The notes beneath the pieces are model-generated. The model did not search any database. It worked only from the letters and a program-made list of their open reading frames with translations, and had not been told where the DNA came from. Below are positions 5,229 through 12,784 of a stretch of 22,181 nt of DNA, piece after piece. How positions within the stretch are numbered: position 1 is the stretch's first letter; every line of letters starts with the position of its first letter. The position numbers were made by a program, and so were the translations under genes. The DNA comes from Merdiplasma sp905207905 (GTDB taxonomy: Bacteria > Bacillota > Clostridia > Lachnospirales > Lachnospiraceae): the NCBI GenBank assembly GCA_902475025.1, contig CABRXX010000044.1, positions 1-22,181 of the forward strand. Reading direction: 5' to 3'.

Positions 5229-5251
5229 TAAGAGAAAGAGGAGGGGATGTC

Positions 5252-6226
5252 ATGGAGAAAGGAGAAGAAATACTGAGGATTTTTCCGGCACGGATCCGAA
5301 AGATCTTGGAGAGGGCAAATCTGGATTTTGCCGGTCTTCAGGAAGTACGTCTGCGGGCGGAGCAGCCGCTGATGTGCAGATATTATAAGGAAGAGCTTTT
5401 TTTTCCGAAAGAGGGGGAGACCGGCTATTTTTGTGTTTCCAAAGAGGATCTGGAGGAGACGCTCTCCTGTGTGTCCCGCTATTCCCTGTACGCTTTTGAG
5501 GAGGAACTAAAGCAGGGATACCTTACCATTCCTGGAGGTCATCGGGTGGGGATTGCAGGAAAAATTGTGATGGAGGAGGGGAAAATCTGCAGTGTCCAGA
5601 GTATTTCTTTCCTCAATGTGCGGATTTCCCATGAGCAGATCGGGTGTGCAGATCCGGTACTGCCTTATCTGGTGAGGGGAGATCAGTTTTGTCATACACT
5701 GATCATCTCTCCGCCAAGATGCGGCAAGACCACACTGCTTCGGGATATTATAAGAAAAATTTCCAATGGAACAGGAAAATTGCGGGGTCAGAATGTGGGA
5801 GTGGTGGATGAGCGCTCTGAGATCGGGGGTTCTTACCTTGGGATTCCTCAGAATGATCTGGGAATCCGAACGGATGTGCTGGATTGCTGTCCGAAATCTG
5901 AGGGAATGATGATGCTGCTTCGGTCCATGGCTCCGGATGTGATCGCTGTGGATGAGATTGGGGATTATCGGGACAGTCAGGCCATAGAGGCAGTGTTTCA
6001 CTGCGGCTGCAAGCTGCTGGCTACCGTCCACGGCAGTTCTGTGGAGGATATCCGGAAAAAGCCGCTGCTTCAGAGGCTGATGCAGTATCACTGTTTTGAA
6101 CGGTATGTGGTGCTGGATGGCCGGAAAAAGGCAGGACATATTGGGGAAATCTTTGACGGAAGAGGAACCAGGCTGTATGGCCAGGGACAGAACGGGTTTC
6201 TTCCCGGAATGAAAGTACACAGGTAG
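5252..6226 (+). CDS. spoIIIAA: Stage III sporulation protein AA, secretion-type ATPase
   Basis: A 324-aa cytoplasmic ATPase of the type II/IV secretion superfamily that is thought to power the SpoIIIA-SpoIIQ feeding channel in the engulfed forespore. The P-loop is SPPRCGKTTLLRD at about 153-165, with Lys159 and Thr160. The usual first Gly of the Walker A motif is Ser153. Walker B is DVIAVDEIGD at about 229-238. The ATG at 5252 is chosen because AGAGGAGGGG ends about 5 nt before it and it follows the sigma-E promoter directly. The frame stays open upstream to 5129, but that stretch runs through the dispersed repeat and the promoter. It is first in the eight-gene operon. Confidence 0.95.
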   Translation: MEKGEEILRIFPARIRKILERANLDFAGLQEVRLRAEQPLMCRYYKEELFFPKEGETGYFCVSKEDLEETLSCVSRYSLYAFEEELKQGYLTIPGGHRVGIAGKIVMEEGKICSVQSISFLNVRISHEQIGCADPVLPYLVRGDQFCHTLIISPPRCGKTTLLRDIIRKISNGTGKLRGQNVGVVDERSEIGGSYLGIPQNDLGIRTDVLDCCPKSEGMMMLLRSMAPDVIAVDEIGDYRDSQAIEAVFHCGCKLLATVHGSSVEDIRKKPLLQRLMQYHCFERYVVLDGRKKAGHIGEIFDGRGTRLYGQGQNGFLPGMKVHR

Positions 6227-6287
6227 GAGGGGGAGCAGGGAAGCTTTGAGATATTTTCTCCGGCGGCCTCCCTGGCGGAGGGAAAGT

Positions 6288-6812
6288 ATGGAGAATTTTA
6301 GGCTGGCAGGGGCTGTGCTGGCAGCGCTCTGCGCTTCCGTTTACGGTTTTGTATTGCAGAGAGACCTGAAGATCCGGATGGATTTTTTGATGGAATTGCA
6401 TCGATGTTTGCTTCTGCTGCGGCAGGAGATCGTTTATTTAAAAACGCCTCTGGCGGAGGCCATGAGACGCACCGGAGGAGCTTCCAGGGAACCGCTGTCT
6501 TCCTTTTTCCAGGCAGTGGGGAAGCGTCTCGCAGTGCTTTCTGACACTGGCGTCTGCCCTGTGTGGAGGAAAGCGGTGAGGGAGTATCTGGGAGAGCTGC
6601 CTTTAAAAAAAGCGGATCTGGAGCTGCTTTATCAGTTGGGAAAGCAGTTTGAGGGGCTGGCAGGACGGAGGGACGGCGAGCTTTTGCAGGTGTATCAGTT
6701 TCGGCTGGAGGATCTTGCCAGGGAGGCAAAGGAGGAATACAAAAATAAGGCACAGCTTTATCAGCGGCTGGGAATCGTGGGGGGGATCTTTCTGGTTGTT
6801 TTATTCCTGTAG
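6288..6812 (+). CDS. spoIIIAB: Stage III sporulation protein AB
   Basis: A 174-aa protein, close to the family's usual length of about 170. One hydrophobic N-terminal helix (LAGAVLAALCASVYGFVL) and a second at the C-terminus (LGIVGGIFLVVLFL) flank a helical soluble domain, an arrangement like GspF-type secretion proteins, to which SpoIIIAB is compared. The ATG at 6288 is preferred over one at 6246 because GCGGAGGG lies just upstream and the protein then begins at the membrane helix as in the family. It follows spoIIIAA by 61 bp and precedes spoIIIAC by 21 bp. Confidence 0.9.
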   Translation: MENFRLAGAVLAALCASVYGFVLQRDLKIRMDFLMELHRCLLLLRQEIVYLKTPLAEAMRRTGGASREPLSSFFQAVGKRLAVLSDTGVCPVWRKAVREYLGELPLKKADLELLYQLGKQFEGLAGRRDGELLQVYQFRLEDLAREAKEEYKNKAQLYQRLGIVGGIFLVVLFL

Positions 6813-6833
6813 CCTTTTGGGAAGGGGGAAGGC

Positions 6834-7028
6834 ATGAGCGTAAATCTGATATTTAAAATCGCTGCCGTTGGCATACTGGTATCAGTTTTGGGCCAGGTCT
6901 TAAAGCACAGCGGAAGAGAGGATCAGGCTTTTTTGACCAGCCTGGCCGGGTTGATCCTGGTGCTGTTTTGGATTCTGCCCTATATTCAGCAGTTGTTTGA
7001 GACGGTGAAAAGACTGTTTGCACTGTAG
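6834..7028 (+). CDS. spoIIIAC: Stage III sporulation protein AC
   Basis: A 64-aa membrane protein of the usual size. It has two hydrophobic helices, at about residues 4-23 and 32-52, joined by the polar turn HSGREDQAF that is typical of SpoIIIAC. It is part of the membrane portion of the SpoIIIA complex. GGGAAGGGGGAAGGC precedes the ATG. Its stop is 16 bp before the spoIIIAD start, so the two genes are probably translated together. Confidence 0.95.
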   Translation: MSVNLIFKIAAVGILVSVLGQVLKHSGREDQAFLTSLAGLILVLFWILPYIQQLFETVKRLFAL

Positions 7029-7044
7029 GAGGGAAGGGAAAATT

Positions 7045-7431
7045 ATGACCATGCTGAAAATCGGATGTCTGGCGCTGTGCGGCGTTTTATGCGGCCTGCT
7101 TTTAAAGGAAATGAAATCGCCGATGGCAGCCTTTGTCAGTCTGGGCACCTGTTTGCTGATCGCCTTCTTTGGTCTGGCGAAACTGGACTATGTGGTGGAT
7201 ATGATCGCTTCCATGGAGCAGTTTCTTTCTTTGAAAGCAGCCTGGCTTCAAATTCTTTTGAAAATCACCGGCATCACCTATCTGGCGGATTTTTCTGCCA
7301 ATATGTGCAAAGATGCAGGTTATCAGGCTATTGCCGGACAGATTGAGATCTTTGGAAAAATTTCCATTCTGGCCATCAGTTCCCCTATTATTTTAGCTCT
7401 GGTGGAGACCATCTATTCTTTTTTAAATTAG
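7045..7431 (+). CDS. spoIIIAD: Stage III sporulation protein AD
   Basis: A 128-aa protein with four likely membrane helices. It begins MTMLKIGCLALCGVLCGLLL, then KEMKSPMAAFVSLGTCLLIA, a middle amphipathic part (LLKITGITYLADFSANMCKD) and a hydrophobic end (ISSPIILALVETIYSFL). This pattern is that of the SpoIIIAC/AD family. The ATG at 7045 is chosen because GGAGGGAAGGG lies 7-8 nt upstream; the frame is open further back to 7018, but that start overlaps spoIIIAC. It belongs to the membrane part of the channel complex. Confidence 0.95.
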   Translation: MTMLKIGCLALCGVLCGLLLKEMKSPMAAFVSLGTCLLIAFFGLAKLDYVVDMIASMEQFLSLKAAWLQILLKITGITYLADFSANMCKDAGYQAIAGQIEIFGKISILAISSPIILALVETIYSFLN

Positions 7432-7508
7432 GGGATGCTGGATGAGGCGGCAGGAGTTTGGAAAAGGAAACATAGAAAAAGAATAGGAGCCAGGCGTATC
7501 CGCTTATT

Positions 7509-8876
7509 TTGTGGGTGTTTTACGGGACAGGAATTCAGACAGGGGGGCTTCTCATCGGAAAGAAGGGAAAATGGGGGATCTTTTTGGGACTGGCTGTACT
7601 GATTTTGGGCATGGCTGCGCCGGCAGAAGGAAGGGAAAGCGGACAGGATGACCAGGCGGGAGGGTTATGGCTTGCGGACAACCCTCAGAAATCAGAAGAT
7701 TCAGAAGCAGAACATAGGAACAGTGTCCGGGGGACAGAGAATTTAGAAGCAGAGGCCGGAAACAGTTCTCAGGCTTCCGAACGTTCAGAGACGGAGAAAC
7801 TTCAGGAAGAGATGCAGAGGGAGCTTTCAGCCTCTCTGCTGGGGGATCTGGATCTGCAAGAAGCTCAAAGCAGTCTGGATGATCTTCTTGGACAGGGAAA
7901 TTTCTCTCTGAAAGAGGCGGTGCAGGAGCTGGTGCAGGGAAAGATTCCCTGGAGTCTGGAGAGTATTGGGAAGATGGTGTCTCAGGTATTTTTTCAAGAG
8001 ATAGGAAACTATCGGAAGATAGCAGTATATCTTCTGGTGATCATTGTGGCCTCAGCGGTGTTTGCCAATTTTGTTGCAGTGTTTGATAAGGGGCAGATTG
8101 CTGACATCAGTTATTATACGATGTATCTTTTGATGGTGACGCTGCTGATGAAGGTGTTTGCCAGCATGAGCCAGACAGCCGGAGAGGCAGTCCTGGCAGT
8201 ACTGCAGTTTATGAGAGCGCTGCTTCCGGCTTGTATTCTGACGCTGTATCTGACAACCGGAAGCCTTACTGCCATGGGGTTTTATCAGATCAGTCTGTTG
8301 GCTATGACAGGGATACAGGGAATACTCCATTATCTGCTGCTTCCGGCAGTCCAGATTTATGTGATTCTGTTGTTTGTAAATCAGCTGATGAAGGAGGATT
8401 ATCTTTCCAAGCTGGCGTCCCTGATCCGAACAGGGATTTTATGGAGTCTGAAAACGGTTATGGCGCTGCTCTTTGGCATGCAGGCCATTCAGATGATGAT
8501 TGCACCGGCGGCAGACCAGGTAAAAACTTCTGTGGTGAACAAGGCTGTGTCTGCAATCCCGGGCATCGGAGGGGCGTATGAGACCGCAGCCCAGACAGTG
8601 CTTGCCTCGGCGGTGGTGCTGAAGAATGCAGTAGGAATCGCCGGGCTGGCCGCACTGGTGTTTCTCTGTGCTGTTCCTGTGGTGAAATTAGGCTGCGGAG
8701 TGCTGCTGTACCGGGCTCTCGGGGCGGTAGCCCAGCCGGTTACAGATAAGCGGGTGTCGGAATGCATTGACAGTGTGGCTCAGGGAGGAGAGCTTCTGAT
8801 GAAGCTGGTGCTTCATGCAGGAATGCTGTTTATCCTCTCGCTGGCCATGATCACTGTCATGGTGCGGGGAGGATAA
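7509..8876 (+). CDS. spoIIIAE: Stage III sporulation protein AE (start uncertain)
   Basis: A polytopic membrane protein of up to 455 aa; the Bacillus protein is about 400. A signal-like segment (WGIFLGLAVLILGMAAPAEG) is followed by a Ser/Glu/Gln-rich low-complexity stretch at about 40-110, then amphipathic helices and about eight membrane segments ending in LFILSLAMITVMV. Conserved-looking parts include NQLMKEDYLSKLASLIR and VSECIDSVAQGGELLMK. The first possible start is TTG at 7509, which has no good ribosome binding site; no ATG lies before the signal-like helix in this frame, because the frame is closed at 7473-7475. A 14-codon ORF at 7442-7486 lies in the gap. A rare start, translational coupling, or a frameshift near 7480-7550 are all possible. 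Confidence 0.9.
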   Translation: MWVFYGTGIQTGGLLIGKKGKWGIFLGLAVLILGMAAPAEGRESGQDDQAGGLWLADNPQKSEDSEAEHRNSVRGTENLEAEAGNSSQASERSETEKLQEEMQRELSASLLGDLDLQEAQSSLDDLLGQGNFSLKEAVQELVQGKIPWSLESIGKMVSQVFFQEIGNYRKIAVYLLVIIVASAVFANFVAVFDKGQIADISYYTMYLLMVTLLMKVFASMSQTAGEAVLAVLQFMRALLPACILTLYLTTGSLTAMGFYQISLLAMTGIQGILHYLLLPAVQIYVILLFVNQLMKEDYLSKLASLIRTGILWSLKTVMALLFGMQAIQMMIAPAADQVKTSVVNKAVSAIPGIGGAYETAAQTVLASAVVLKNAVGIAGLAALVFLCAVPVVKLGCGVLLYRALGAVAQPVTDKRVSECIDSVAQGGELLMKLVLHAGMLFILSLAMITVMVRGG

Positions 8877-8890
8877 GGAGGAATTTTGCG

Positions 8891-9448
8891 ATGGGGCAGA
8901 TTCGCCAGTGGCTGGGACAGGTCATCTGCTTTCTGTGTATGATGACCCTGCTGCTTCATGTGATACCGGATACGGGACTAAAAAAATATGTGCGTTTTTT
9001 CCTGGGACTTCTTTTTATCCTGGTGGTATTGGAGCCGGTGGGCAGTCTGATGGGAAAAGGAGAGTTTCTGCGAAATCTGGAGATGGAAAACATCCGAGGG
9101 CTGTATCAGGAATTTCAGTCTGGGCAGATGGGGCTGACAGACACCTTCGGCAACTGGGATGAGGAAAAGTATCAGAAGGAGCTGGAGGAAAAAATCAGGG
9201 AAATCTATGACCGCTATCATATTCCCTGGCAGGAAAGTCATAATAATAGTCAGAAAGCAGGGATGAAAGATGGACAAATGGAAACTGGCAGACCGATGGA
9301 AGAGGATCAGAAAGGATCAGCTGCTGATCGGGGTACTGACTGGGGTGCTGCTTCTGGTGATTGCTCTTCCATCCGGTCAGGAGAAGAGGGGGACGGAGGA
9401 AGAAACGGAGACGGCACAGGAAATTCCTTCGCCCTGGCAGGAGAGTGA
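8891..9448 (+). CDS. spoIIIAF: Stage III sporulation protein AF, short C-terminal region
   Basis: Up to 185 aa. Two membrane helices, about residues 8-26 (VICFLCMMTLLLHVI) and 33-54 (VRFFLGLLFILVVLEPVGSLM), mark it as SpoIIIAF. A short helical stretch follows (EEKYQKELEEKIREIYDRYH, about 96-115). From about residue 127 on, the frame overlaps spoIIIAG and turns into Gly/Ser/Asp-rich low complexity, so the last 60 residues are probably not conserved. The cytosolic or intermembrane domain usually found after the helices appears to be missing or much reduced. AAGGAGGAATTTTGCG precedes the ATG. The 179-bp overlap with spoIIIAG is unusual for this operon. Confidence 0.85.
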   Translation: MGQIRQWLGQVICFLCMMTLLLHVIPDTGLKKYVRFFLGLLFILVVLEPVGSLMGKGEFLRNLEMENIRGLYQEFQSGQMGLTDTFGNWDEEKYQKELEEKIREIYDRYHIPWQESHNNSQKAGMKDGQMETGRPMEEDQKGSAADRGTDWGAASGDCSSIRSGEEGDGGRNGDGTGNSFALAGE

Positions 9449-9821
9449 GACCGAACAGCTGGAACGTCGGCTGCAGGCTGTTCTGGAGCAGGTGCCCGGG
9501 GTGGGACGGGTTCAGGTGATGGTAACGGCAAAGTCCTATGGAAGGAAAACTGTGGAAAAGGACCTTTCCCAGTCGGAAGAAAACAGTGCAGGAGAAAACG
9601 CCCAGAGCAGGAAGCAGACAGAGGAGACCACAGTGTACGAAAGAGATGGCCAGGGAAATGAGATACCTTTTGTCATTGAGGAGACTGCGCCTGTGATTCA
9701 GGGTGTTTTGGTGGCGGCTCAGGGAGGAGAGAATCTTACTGTGGCAGAGGATATCACGGAAGCGGCCATGGTATTATTCGGAGTGGAAGCGCATAAAATA
9801 AAAGTAATGAAATTGAATTGA
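9270..9821 (+). CDS. spoIIIAG: Stage III sporulation protein AG
   Basis: A 183-aa single-pass protein that forms the large ring of the SpoIIIA channel between the two membranes. A basic N-terminus (KLADRWKRIRKDQ) leads to one helix (LLIGVLTGVLLLVIAL), then a Glu-rich linker and the ring-building domain containing LEQVPGVGRVQVMVT, a family hallmark. The second half, VIEETAPVIQGVLVAAQGGE to FGVEAHKIKVMKLN, completes that domain; the ETTVYERDGQGNEIPF region fits the beta-insertion of the ring. The start at 9270 lies inside the spoIIIAF frame. The gene ends 11 bp before the spoIIIAH start, with the spoIIIAH ribosome binding site between. Confidence 0.95.
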   Translation: MDKWKLADRWKRIRKDQLLIGVLTGVLLLVIALPSGQEKRGTEEETETAQEIPSPWQESETEQLERRLQAVLEQVPGVGRVQVMVTAKSYGRKTVEKDLSQSEENSAGENAQSRKQTEETTVYERDGQGNEIPFVIEETAPVIQGVLVAAQGGENLTVAEDITEAAMVLFGVEAHKIKVMKLN

Positions 9822-9832
9822 GGAGGAGAAGC

Positions 9833-10501
9833 GTGAAGCGTATTTTCAAAAAGAATCAGGTAATTATTACGGTGCTGGCAGTTATGATTGCAGTGGCAGG
9901 GTATCTGAATTATTCCGGCAATCTGCTGGAGGAGGAGGCAAACCAGATTGCGTCAGGAAATCAGACCGTTCTTTTGACGGCCGAAGAGGACAGCAGCCTG
10001 GAGGAGAACGCGCTGACGGATGTGGTGAGCCTGGATGGGGATGGCAGTGAGGAGGTTTCCGCCCAGGATGTGCTTCAGGAAGGGGTTGGGGAGAACGGAA
10101 GCGTTCCGGGAGAAGCGGTTCTTGCCAGCGTTTCCGCGGACGATAATCTGATTGCCCAGGCAAAATTAAACCGGGAGCAGATCCGGGCAAAAAATAAAGA
10201 AACTTTACTGGAAGTGATCAACAACGAAAATATTGCCCAGGAGCAGAAGGAAAATGCGGCGGCCAGCATGGCTTCTATGACGGATCTGGCAGAGCGGGAG
10301 GCAGCTGCAGAACTTCTCCTGGAGGCCAAGGGGTACTTAAATTCTGTGGTGAGTATCACCGACGGAACCGCTGATGTGGTGGTGAATCTGGCAGAGCTGG
10401 ACGAAGCGCAGAGGGCTCAGATAGAAGATATTGTAAAGCGAAAGACAGATATTGCAGGGGAGAACATTATCATTACCCCAAGATCTGCCCAGACAGAATA
10501 A
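9833..10501 (+). CDS. spoIIIAH: Stage III sporulation protein AH
   Basis: A 222-aa single-pass protein that pairs with forespore SpoIIQ across the intermembrane space. The N-terminus MKRIFKKNQVIITVLAVMIA is a short basic stretch and the membrane helix. An acidic linker (about 35-100) follows, then the YscJ-like ring domain (REQIRAKNKETLLEVI to GENIIITPRS). GTG at 9833 is chosen because AGGAGGAG lies 5 nt upstream; the TTG at 9818 is upstream of that ribosome binding site. It is the last gene of the operon. A weak stem, ACCCTGG/CCTGGGT with one T-T mismatch (10501-10519), follows the stop but has no T-run. Confidence 0.95.
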   Translation: MKRIFKKNQVIITVLAVMIAVAGYLNYSGNLLEEEANQIASGNQTVLLTAEEDSSLEENALTDVVSLDGDGSEEVSAQDVLQEGVGENGSVPGEAVLASVSADDNLIAQAKLNREQIRAKNKETLLEVINNENIAQEQKENAAASMASMTDLAEREAAAELLLEAKGYLNSVVSITDGTADVVVNLAELDEAQRAQIEDIVKRKTDIAGENIIITPRSAQTE

Positions 10502-10520
10502 CCCTGGTCTCTCCTGGGTG

Positions 10521-10549
10521 TTGACAGGGCTTCTCAACCTTGCTAAAAT
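10521..10549 (+). promoter_or_regulatory. Consensus sigma-A promoter of prfC
   Basis: TTGACA (10521-10526), exactly 17 bp, then TAAAAT (10544-10549). The prfC start codon lies 33 bp downstream. This indicates vegetative expression independent of the sporulation operon upstream. Confidence 0.8.
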
Positions 10550-10582
10550 GGCAAATGAGTAAAAAACTGGAGGAAAACTTAC

Positions 10583-12169
10583 GTGAGTGAAATTACGAAT
10601 GAAATAAAAAAACGACGTACCTTTGCCATTATCTCTCACCCGGATGCTGGTAAGACTACGCTGACAGAAAAATTTCTGCTTTACGGAGGGGCCATCAATC
10701 TGGCCGGCTCCGTAAAGGGAAAGGCCACTGCCCGCCATGCAGTGTCCGACTGGATGGAGATTGAGAAAGAGAGAGGTATCTCTGTTACCTCCTCTGTGCT
10801 GCAGTTTAATTACGGGGGATACTGTATCAATATTTTGGATACCCCGGGACATCAGGATTTCTCGGAGGATACTTACCGTACCCTGATGGCAGCGGATTCT
10901 GCAGTGATGGTGATCGATGCCTCCAAAGGTGTGGAGGCCCAGACCAGAAAGCTGTTTAAGGTGTGCGTGATGCGTCACATCCCCATCTTTACTTTTATCA
11001 ACAAGCTGGACCGGGATGCCAACGACACCTTTGAGCTGTTAGATGAGATCGAGAAAGAGCTGGGAATCGCTACCTGCCCCATCAACTGGCCCATTGGTTC
11101 CGGAAAAGGATTTAAGGGAGTGTATAATCGCAGTTCCCATACCGTTACCACCTTTACAGATACAGAAAAGGGAACGAAGGAGGGGGTAGCCACAGAGTAC
11201 GATCTGGATTCCCCGGAATTAAGAGCTTTTGTGGGAGAAGAACCCATGGCGCAGCTTCTGGAGGAGGTGGAGCTTTTGGATGGAGCTTCCGCTGAATTTG
11301 ACCAGGAGCTGGTAAGCCAGGGAAAACTTTCGCCTGTATTTTTCGGCTCCGCTCTTACTAATTTTGGCGTTGAGATTTTTCTGAAGCATTTCCTGCAGAT
11401 GACCAGCACTCCTTTGCCAAGAGTGGCGGACTGCGGGGAGATCGATCCTATGAAAGAGGATTTTTCCGCCTTTGTGTTTAAGATCCAGGCTAATATGAAT
11501 AAAGCGCACAGAGACCGGATTGCCTTTATGCGGATCTGTTCCGGTAAATTTGAGGCGGATCGGGAGGTTTATCATGTTCAGGGGGGCAGAAAACTTCGTC
11601 TTTCCCAGCCTCAGCAGATGATGGCTCAGGAGCGTCATGTGGTAGGAGAAGCCTACGCAGGGGATATTATTGGTGTGTTCGATCCGGGTATTTTTTCTAT
11701 TGGAGATACCATCTGTATGCCAGGAAAGAAATTTGCCTACGAGGGGATTCCCACCTTTGCACCGGAGCATTTTGCCAGAGTACGCCAGATAGATACCATG
11801 AAGCGGAAACAGTTTGTAAAAGGCATCAATCAGATCGCCCAGGAAGGAGCGATTCAGATCTTCCAGGAGTTTAACACCGGGATGGAGGAGATTATTGTGG
11901 GCGTTGTGGGTGTGCTTCAGTTTGACGTGCTGAAATACCGGCTGGAAAATGAATACAATGTGGAGATCCGGCTGGAGGCTCTGCCCTATGAGCATATCCG
12001 CTGGATTGAGAACAAGGAGCTGGATTTAAACAAGATTGTGGGCACCTCAGACATGAAGAAGATCAAGGATCTCAAGGACAGGCCTTTGCTTTTGTTTATC
12101 AACAGCTGGTCTGTGGGCATGGTTCTGGATCGAAATCCGGGGTTGGTGCTGTCCGAATTTGGCCGGTAA
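10583..12169 (+). CDS. prfC: Peptide chain release factor 3
   Basis: A 528-aa translational GTPase that removes RF1/RF2 from the ribosome after peptide release. The GTPase motifs are intact: SHPDAGKTT near residue 18, DTPGHQDF near 93, and NKLD in TFINKLDRD near 140. An elongation-factor-like domain II and a C-terminal domain follow (VVGVLQFDVLKYRL). The length is that of the family. The GTG start has CTGGAGGAAAA 8 nt upstream. It has its own promoter and is followed by a dispersed palindrome, so it is probably a single-gene transcript. TetM/EF-G-like proteins share the GTPase fold, but the SVLQFNYGGYCINILDTPGH context and overall layout favour RF3. Confidence 0.95.
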   Translation: MSEITNEIKKRRTFAIISHPDAGKTTLTEKFLLYGGAINLAGSVKGKATARHAVSDWMEIEKERGISVTSSVLQFNYGGYCINILDTPGHQDFSEDTYRTLMAADSAVMVIDASKGVEAQTRKLFKVCVMRHIPIFTFINKLDRDANDTFELLDEIEKELGIATCPINWPIGSGKGFKGVYNRSSHTVTTFTDTEKGTKEGVATEYDLDSPELRAFVGEEPMAQLLEEVELLDGASAEFDQELVSQGKLSPVFFGSALTNFGVEIFLKHFLQMTSTPLPRVADCGEIDPMKEDFSAFVFKIQANMNKAHRDRIAFMRICSGKFEADREVYHVQGGRKLRLSQPQQMMAQERHVVGEAYAGDIIGVFDPGIFSIGDTICMPGKKFAYEGIPTFAPEHFARVRQIDTMKRKQFVKGINQIAQEGAIQIFQEFNTGMEEIIVGVVGVLQFDVLKYRLENEYNVEIRLEALPYEHIRWIENKELDLNKIVGTSDMKKIKDLKDRPLLLFINSWSVGMVLDRNPGLVLSEFGR

Positions 12170-12224
12170 ATGATAAAAACGGGAACCGTTCAGCCATATA
12201 GATTAATTGGCTGTTTCAAAGCCC

Positions 12225-12275
12225 TTTTCGTTTCATGGGAAATTCTTTCCTATGAGACAAAATGCTCCGCAGGAT
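12225..12275. repeat. Dispersed palindromic element, copy 2
   Basis: Arms 12225-12241 and 12247-12262 form an imperfect stem with G-U pairs and one extra base around ATTCT. AAAATGCTCCGCAGGAT follows, identical to copy 3 and two changes from copy 1. This copy is the most decayed of the three stems. Confidence 0.65.
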
Positions 12276-12300
12276 ACTAGCGCAGCTTCTGAATATTTAC

Positions 12301-12329
12301 TTGCAAAACTTGCATAGATGAGCTATTAT
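12301..12329 (+). promoter_or_regulatory. Sigma-A-like promoter of the yqhY-recN gene run
   Basis: TTGCAA (12301-12306), a 17-bp spacer, and TATTAT (12324-12329). It ends 44 bp before the yqhY start and is the only clear vegetative promoter I see in front of the housekeeping run. Confidence 0.55.
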
Positions 12330-12373
12330 ATAGAATAGAAATGGTTGAAGCACCGGATACAGGAGGAACAGAC

Positions 12374-12760
12374 ATGGCGAATACAGCAAATAACGAAGCA
12401 GCTCATACCAGTACGATAGAGACTGAGGGAAGCTACGGTGAAGTGAAGATCGCAGATGAAGTGGTGGCGATTATTGCAGGACTGGCAGCTTCTGAGGTGA
12501 AGGGCGTAGCGTCCATGGCCGGTAATGTGACAAGGGATCTGATCGAAAAGCTAGGTGTGAAGAGCCTGGGAAAAGGGGTCAAGATTCAGGTTTCAGACGG
12601 TCAGGTGAAGGTTGCCATGAATATTAATATGAATTATGGTTTTAATGTGCCGGAGACCTGCGGTGAGATCCAGGAAAAGGTGAAGACGGCCATTGAGACG
12701 ATGACTGGTTTGGAAGTATCAGAAGTAAATATTAAGATTTCCAATGTAGTAATGGAATGA
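12374..12760 (+). CDS. Asp23/Gls24 family envelope-associated protein (YqhY-like)
   Basis: A 128-aa small alkaline-shock family protein. The conserved part runs from GEVKIADEVVAIIAGLAASEVKGV to VSEVNIKISNVVME, with the family's beta-strand GVKIQVSDGQVKVAMNINMNYG in the middle. The ATG at 12374 has AGGAGGAAC upstream; an earlier in-frame start at 12341 overlaps the ribosome binding site and promoter region. In Bacillus the equivalent yqhY sits beside acetyl-CoA carboxylase genes and has been linked to fatty-acid synthesis control. Here the acc genes are absent and nusB follows, as in other Clostridia. Confidence 0.9.
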   Translation: MANTANNEAAHTSTIETEGSYGEVKIADEVVAIIAGLAASEVKGVASMAGNVTRDLIEKLGVKSLGKGVKIQVSDGQVKVAMNINMNYGFNVPETCGEIQEKVKTAIETMTGLEVSEVNIKISNVVME

Positions 12761-12784
12761 TCCTTGGCAAGAGAAGACGGACAA

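Larger units (their letters stand above)
4864..5251. other. Non-coding junction between prophage and spoIIIA operon
   Basis: These 388 bases hold no convincing gene. In order they contain a sigma-A-like promoter (4910-4938), an eight-codon ORF MKIQKDEP (4948-4974) ending in CCT TAA inside a weak hairpin, an inverted repeat GTTTTCT/AGAAAAC near 5012-5027, the dispersed palindrome at 5092-5166, and the sigma-E-like promoter of spoIIIAA. The prophage attachment site should lie here, but its core cannot be recognised without the other end. Confidence 0.6.
12170..12340. other. prfC-yqhY intergenic region
   Basis: The region holds a weak stem CAGCCA/TGGCTG (12191-12213) after prfC, the second dispersed palindrome, and the promoter of the next operon. 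No coding sequence is seen. Confidence 0.5.

Noticed and set aside
5129..5251. Upstream extension of spoIIIAA to an ATG at 5129
   Set aside because: The extra 41 codons run through the dispersed palindrome and the sigma-E promoter, while the ATG at 5252 has a strong ribosome binding site and begins like the family.
10501..10519. Terminator after spoIIIAH
   Set aside because: The ACCCTGG/CCTGGGT stem has a central mismatch and no T-run, so it is too weak to list as a terminator on its own.
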